Shown here: positions 29,712 to 32,095 of the stretch, in pieces | How positions within the stretch are numbered: the stretch's first letter is position 1 | Layout: every line of letters begins with the position of its first letter | NCBI RefSeq assembly: GCF_004349105.1 | Contig: NZ_SMLB01000067.1 | Coordinates: forward strand, 1 to 32,095 | Reading direction: 5' to 3' | Source: Jiangella aurantiaca | Lineage (GTDB): Bacteria; Actinomycetota; Actinomycetes; Jiangellales; Jiangellaceae | Length of the DNA: 32,095 bases | Notes under the pieces: generated by a model | Told to the model about the DNA's origin: nothing | The model's database searches: none | The model's input: the letters and a program-made list of their open reading frames with translations, nothing else | Translations under genes and position numbers: made by a program

Positions 29712-30491
29712 ATGCCTGAGCACGACATCACGAGCGCCGCGGAGGCCCTGCGGCTGGTCCAGGTCAGCAAGACCTACGGCACCGGCGACAACCCGGTCCG
29801 GGCGCTGGACGACGTGTCCCTCAGCCTGGCCGCGGGCACGTTCACCGCGATCATGGGCCCGTCCGGATCCGGCAAGAGCACGTTCCTGCAGTGCGCTGCC
29901 GGCCTGGACCAGCCGACCGCCGGCCGGGTCTTCATCGACGGCGCGGAGCTGACCGGCGGCAGCGAGACCGCGCTGACGAAGTTCCGGCGGCAGCGCATCG
30001 GCTTCATCTTCCAGCAGTTCAACCTGCTCCCGACGCTCACCGTCCTGCAGAACGTGACGCTGCCGCTGCGGCTGGCCGGCAAGCGGGCCGACCGCAAGCG
30101 CGCGATCGCGATCCTCGAGCGGGTCGGGCTGGGTGATCGCATCGGCCACCGTCCGGCCGAGCTGTCCGGCGGCCAGCAACAGCGGGTCGCCATCGCCCGG
30201 GCGCTGGTCACGAATCCGAGCGCGATCTTCGCCGACGAGCCCACCGGCGCCCTGGACAGCCGCAGCGCCCGCACCGTGCTGTCGCTGCTCGCCGAGGCGG
30301 TGCGCGAGTTCGGCCAGACGGTCGTCATGGTGACACACGACCCGGTGGCGGCGTCGTACGCCGACTCGGTGATCTTCCTGGCCGACGGCCGGATCGCCGG
30401 CTCGCTGGACCGTCCGACGGCGGAGACCGTCGCCGAGCGGATGACCCACCTCGGCGATGCGGTCACCCTGCGCCCGGCCGTGGGTGAGTGA
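29712..30491 (+). CDS. ABC transporter ATP-binding protein (MacB/LolD type)
   Basis: The 259-aa ATPase drives the FtsX-type permease encoded next. It has Walker A GPSGSGKST (49-57), the Q-loop FIFQQFNLLPTLT, the signature LSGGQQQRVAIARAL, Walker B AIFADEPTGALD and the H-loop VMVTHDP. The FxFQxFxLLP and ADEPTGALD wording is typical of MacB-like exporters, which use ATP to move lipids, peptides or antibiotics out of the membrane. GGAG precedes the ATG at 29712. The stop overlaps the permease start (GTGA). The gap upstream (29563-29711) holds its promoter, with a CCCCA/TGGGG hairpin. Confidence 0.92.
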   Translation: MPEHDITSAAEALRLVQVSKTYGTGDNPVRALDDVSLSLAAGTFTAIMGPSGSGKSTFLQCAAGLDQPTAGRVFIDGAELTGGSETALTKFRRQRIGFIFQQFNLLPTLTVLQNVTLPLRLAGKRADRKRAIAILERVGLGDRIGHRPAELSGGQQQRVAIARALVTNPSAIFADEPTGALDSRSARTVLSLLAEAVREFGQTVVMVTHDPVAASYADSVIFLADGRIAGSLDRPTAETVAERMTHLGDAVTLRPAVGE

Positions 30492-31855
30492 CGGTGTTCG
30501 GGCTGGCCGTGCGCTCGCTGCGGCACCGCACCGGCGGGTTCGTCGCGAGCTTCCTGTCCATGTTCCTCGGCGCGACCGTCGTGATGGCGTTCGCCGCCCT
30601 GCTCGACACCGCCGGCGGTTCCGGCGTCGACGACGTGAGCGAGGAGACGCTGACGACGATGGCGCTGGTCGTGGGCGGCTGGGGTCTGGTGATCGTACTG
30701 TTCGCTGTGATCTCGACCATGACGCTGTCGGTGCGGCAGCGGGCCGGTGAGATGGCGTTGCTGAAGAGCATCGGCGCGACGCCGTTCCAGGTCGGCCGGA
30801 TGATCGTCGGCGAGGCCGCCGCCGTGGCCGTCGTGGCGGCGGCGCTGGCGATCCTGCCGGCCATGGGTGCCGGCCGGCTGCTTCTGGAGCTGCTGCAGAA
30901 CACCGACCAGGTCGCCGAGGGGATCTCGTACGGGTTCGGTACGGCGGCGCTGTCCATCGGACTCGGCGTGACGTTCCTCGCGGCGGTCAGCGGCGCGATC
31001 GTCACCGCCCGCCGGGCGACGAAGCAGCGGGCGAAGGAGGCGATGACGGCGGTCACCGTCGAGCAGGCGCGGATGTCCCGCAAGCGCGTGATCGCCGCCA
31101 TCGCGTTCCTCGCCATCGGCCTGAACTGCGCGATCCTGACCGTCGCACTCTTCGACGACAAGGGCATCGACGCGATGCAGACTGCCGGGCAGGCGTCCAT
31201 CTGGTTCTCCATCGGGCTGGCGCTGTTCGCGCCCGTGCTGGTGCGGGCCGTGACGGCGGTGCTGGCCGGTCCGCTGCGGCTGCTCGGCGGCATCAGCGGC
31301 TACCTCGCGGTCGAGAATGTCCGCCGCCGGACGCAGCACATGGCCGGCGCGCTGATGCCGATCATCCTGTTCACCGGCATCGCGACCGGCACGCTGTACA
31401 TGCAGAGCATCGAGAACGCCGCGCCGCCGGCGGCCGGGTCGTCGATCCCGGCGGACGAGGCGCAGGCGATCGAGACGCTGAACTTCGTCGTGGTAGGGAT
31501 GCTCTCGGTGTTCGCGGCGATCCTGGTGATCAACACGCTGGTCGCGGCCACCACCTACCGGCGCCGCGAGTTCGGCCAGCAGCGGCTGGCCGGGTCGACG
31601 CCGCCCCAAGTGCTGAGCATGGTAGGCATGGAGGGCGTGGTGCTCGCGGCGGCCGGCGTGCTGTTCGGCTCGATCGGCTCCATCGTGACGGTGTTCCCCT
31701 ACAGCTTGGCCCGCACCGGTGAGCTGCTGCCGGACACCACCATCGGCATCTACGTCGGCATCGTCTCGACCGCCGCCGTTCTCACGCTGGCGTCCTGCCT
31801 CGGCGCGGCCCGGAAGGCGATCCGGGTGCCCGCGGTGCAGGCGGTCGCCGTGTGA
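30488..31855 (+). CDS. ABC transporter permease, FtsX/MacB type
   Basis: The 455-aa membrane protein begins MTVFGLAVRSLRHRTGGFVA with GTG and has two FtsX-like halves. Each has membrane helices and the conserved region after the first cytoplasmic loop (RQRAGEMALLKSIGATPFQV; YRRREFGQQRLAGSTPPQVL). Between them lies a pair of helices around residues 200-290. It forms a homodimer with the ATPase encoded just before. The substrate is unknown. In actinobacteria such pairs often export peptides, bacitracin-like drugs or siderophores, but no neighbouring regulator shows which. Confidence 0.9.
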   Translation: MTVFGLAVRSLRHRTGGFVASFLSMFLGATVVMAFAALLDTAGGSGVDDVSEETLTTMALVVGGWGLVIVLFAVISTMTLSVRQRAGEMALLKSIGATPFQVGRMIVGEAAAVAVVAAALAILPAMGAGRLLLELLQNTDQVAEGISYGFGTAALSIGLGVTFLAAVSGAIVTARRATKQRAKEAMTAVTVEQARMSRKRVIAAIAFLAIGLNCAILTVALFDDKGIDAMQTAGQASIWFSIGLALFAPVLVRAVTAVLAGPLRLLGGISGYLAVENVRRRTQHMAGALMPIILFTGIATGTLYMQSIENAAPPAAGSSIPADEAQAIETLNFVVVGMLSVFAAILVINTLVAATTYRRREFGQQRLAGSTPPQVLSMVGMEGVVLAAAGVLFGSIGSIVTVFPYSLARTGELLPDTTIGIYVGIVSTAAVLTLASCLGAARKAIRVPAVQAVAV

Positions 31856-31860
31856 CGGTT

Positions 31861-32095
31861 TCAGGCCCACAGCGGGGCGACGGCGCGGGTCAGCAGGCCC
31901 GCGACGTCGCCCCTTTCGTGCGTTCCGCCGCTGACGATGGTGCGGCCGGCGACGATGACGGTGTCGACGTCTTGGGCGCCGGCGGCGAAGATCAGGTGGG
32001 CGGGGTCGGCGCCGGTGGTGTGGACGGTGTCGGTGCGGACGGCGACGAGGTCGGCCGCCGCGCCCGGGGCGAGGCGGCCGTTGCCGGGCCAGCCG
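31861..32095 (-). CDS. Amidohydrolase, C-terminal part (formimidoylglutamate deiminase-like)
   Basis: The minus-strand frame enters from the right edge and ends at the TGA at 31863-31861. It encodes GRLAPGAAADLVAVRTDTVH, then DPAHLIFAAGAQDVDTVIVA and GRTIVSGGTHERGD, the C-terminal beta-sandwich of metal-dependent amidohydrolases. The wording is closest to HutF-type enzymes of histidine breakdown, but only 77 residues are visible and the metal-binding His residues lie outside, so the exact substrate is uncertain. Confidence 0.7.
   Translation of the reverse strand, partial: GWPGNGRLAPGAAADLVAVRTDTVHTTGADPAHLIFAAGAQDVDTVIVAGRTIVSGGTHERGDVAGLLTRAVAPLWA

Noticed and set aside
29774..31870. Long minus-strand open frame opposite the ABC transporter
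   Set aside because: Antisense shadow of two well-identified genes.

Overview
The window is very GC-rich, with strong GC bias at third codon positions and tightly overlapping ATGA/GTGA gene junctions. It carries an unmistakable BldC regulator and an actinomycete-type integrative element, so the host is almost certainly an actinomycete. I cannot name the genus from sequence alone.

Layout. 1-4.0 kb is chromosomal: the end of an EmrB/QacA-type MFS exporter, bldC, an aldo/keto reductase behind a MerR-type promoter, and a sortase-anchored RCC1-repeat surface protein. 4.0-7.2 kb is gene debris. It holds a broken haloacetate-dehalogenase-like hydrolase, a frameshifted membrane protein fused to the C-terminal part of a GntR-type regulator, a truncated HAD hydrolase, an Abi-type HEPN gene with a structured leader and a one-base frameshift, and an IS256-family transposase remnant. 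7.2-8.9 kb is an ECF sigma factor with a membrane-anchored partner. 9.0-11.2 kb holds an orphan tRNA 3' half, a hypothetical gene and a two-gene module of unknown function.

11,172-25,327 is an intact-looking AICE (actinomycete integrative and conjugative element, pSAM2 type) of about 14.2 kb. It sits in a tRNA-Phe(GAA) gene between 48-bp direct repeats. A leftward operon encodes regulatory/spread-type small proteins, an FtsK/TraB-like DNA translocase, a RepSA-like initiator, Xis and a tyrosine integrase. A divergent GntR regulator plus HAD hydrolase faces it across a promoter region full of repeated half-sites, the usual KorSA-like control arrangement. The cargo half carries a defence-like island: a protein with two tandem deoxyribosyltransferase/TIR-like domains and a P-loop ATPase, convergent with a SLATT-type membrane protein and a ThsB-like TIR protein. 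The TIR protein is interrupted by one in-frame TAG. A BrnT/BrnA-like toxin-antitoxin pair and a second copy of the unknown two-gene module complete the right end.

The GntR-HAD pair and the two-gene module each occur twice: 5.2-6.0 versus 17.2-18.8 kb, and 9.9-10.8 versus 24.1-25.0 kb. This suggests that one or more related elements used this region earlier and decayed, so the tRNA-Phe locus is a recurrent landing site that accumulates defence cargo.

25.3-32.1 kb is chromosomal again: tRNA-Phe, a copper-handling operon (membrane protein, YcnI, CopC, CopD-CtaG fusion), a MacB/FtsX-type ABC exporter, and the end of an amidohydrolase resembling HutF.
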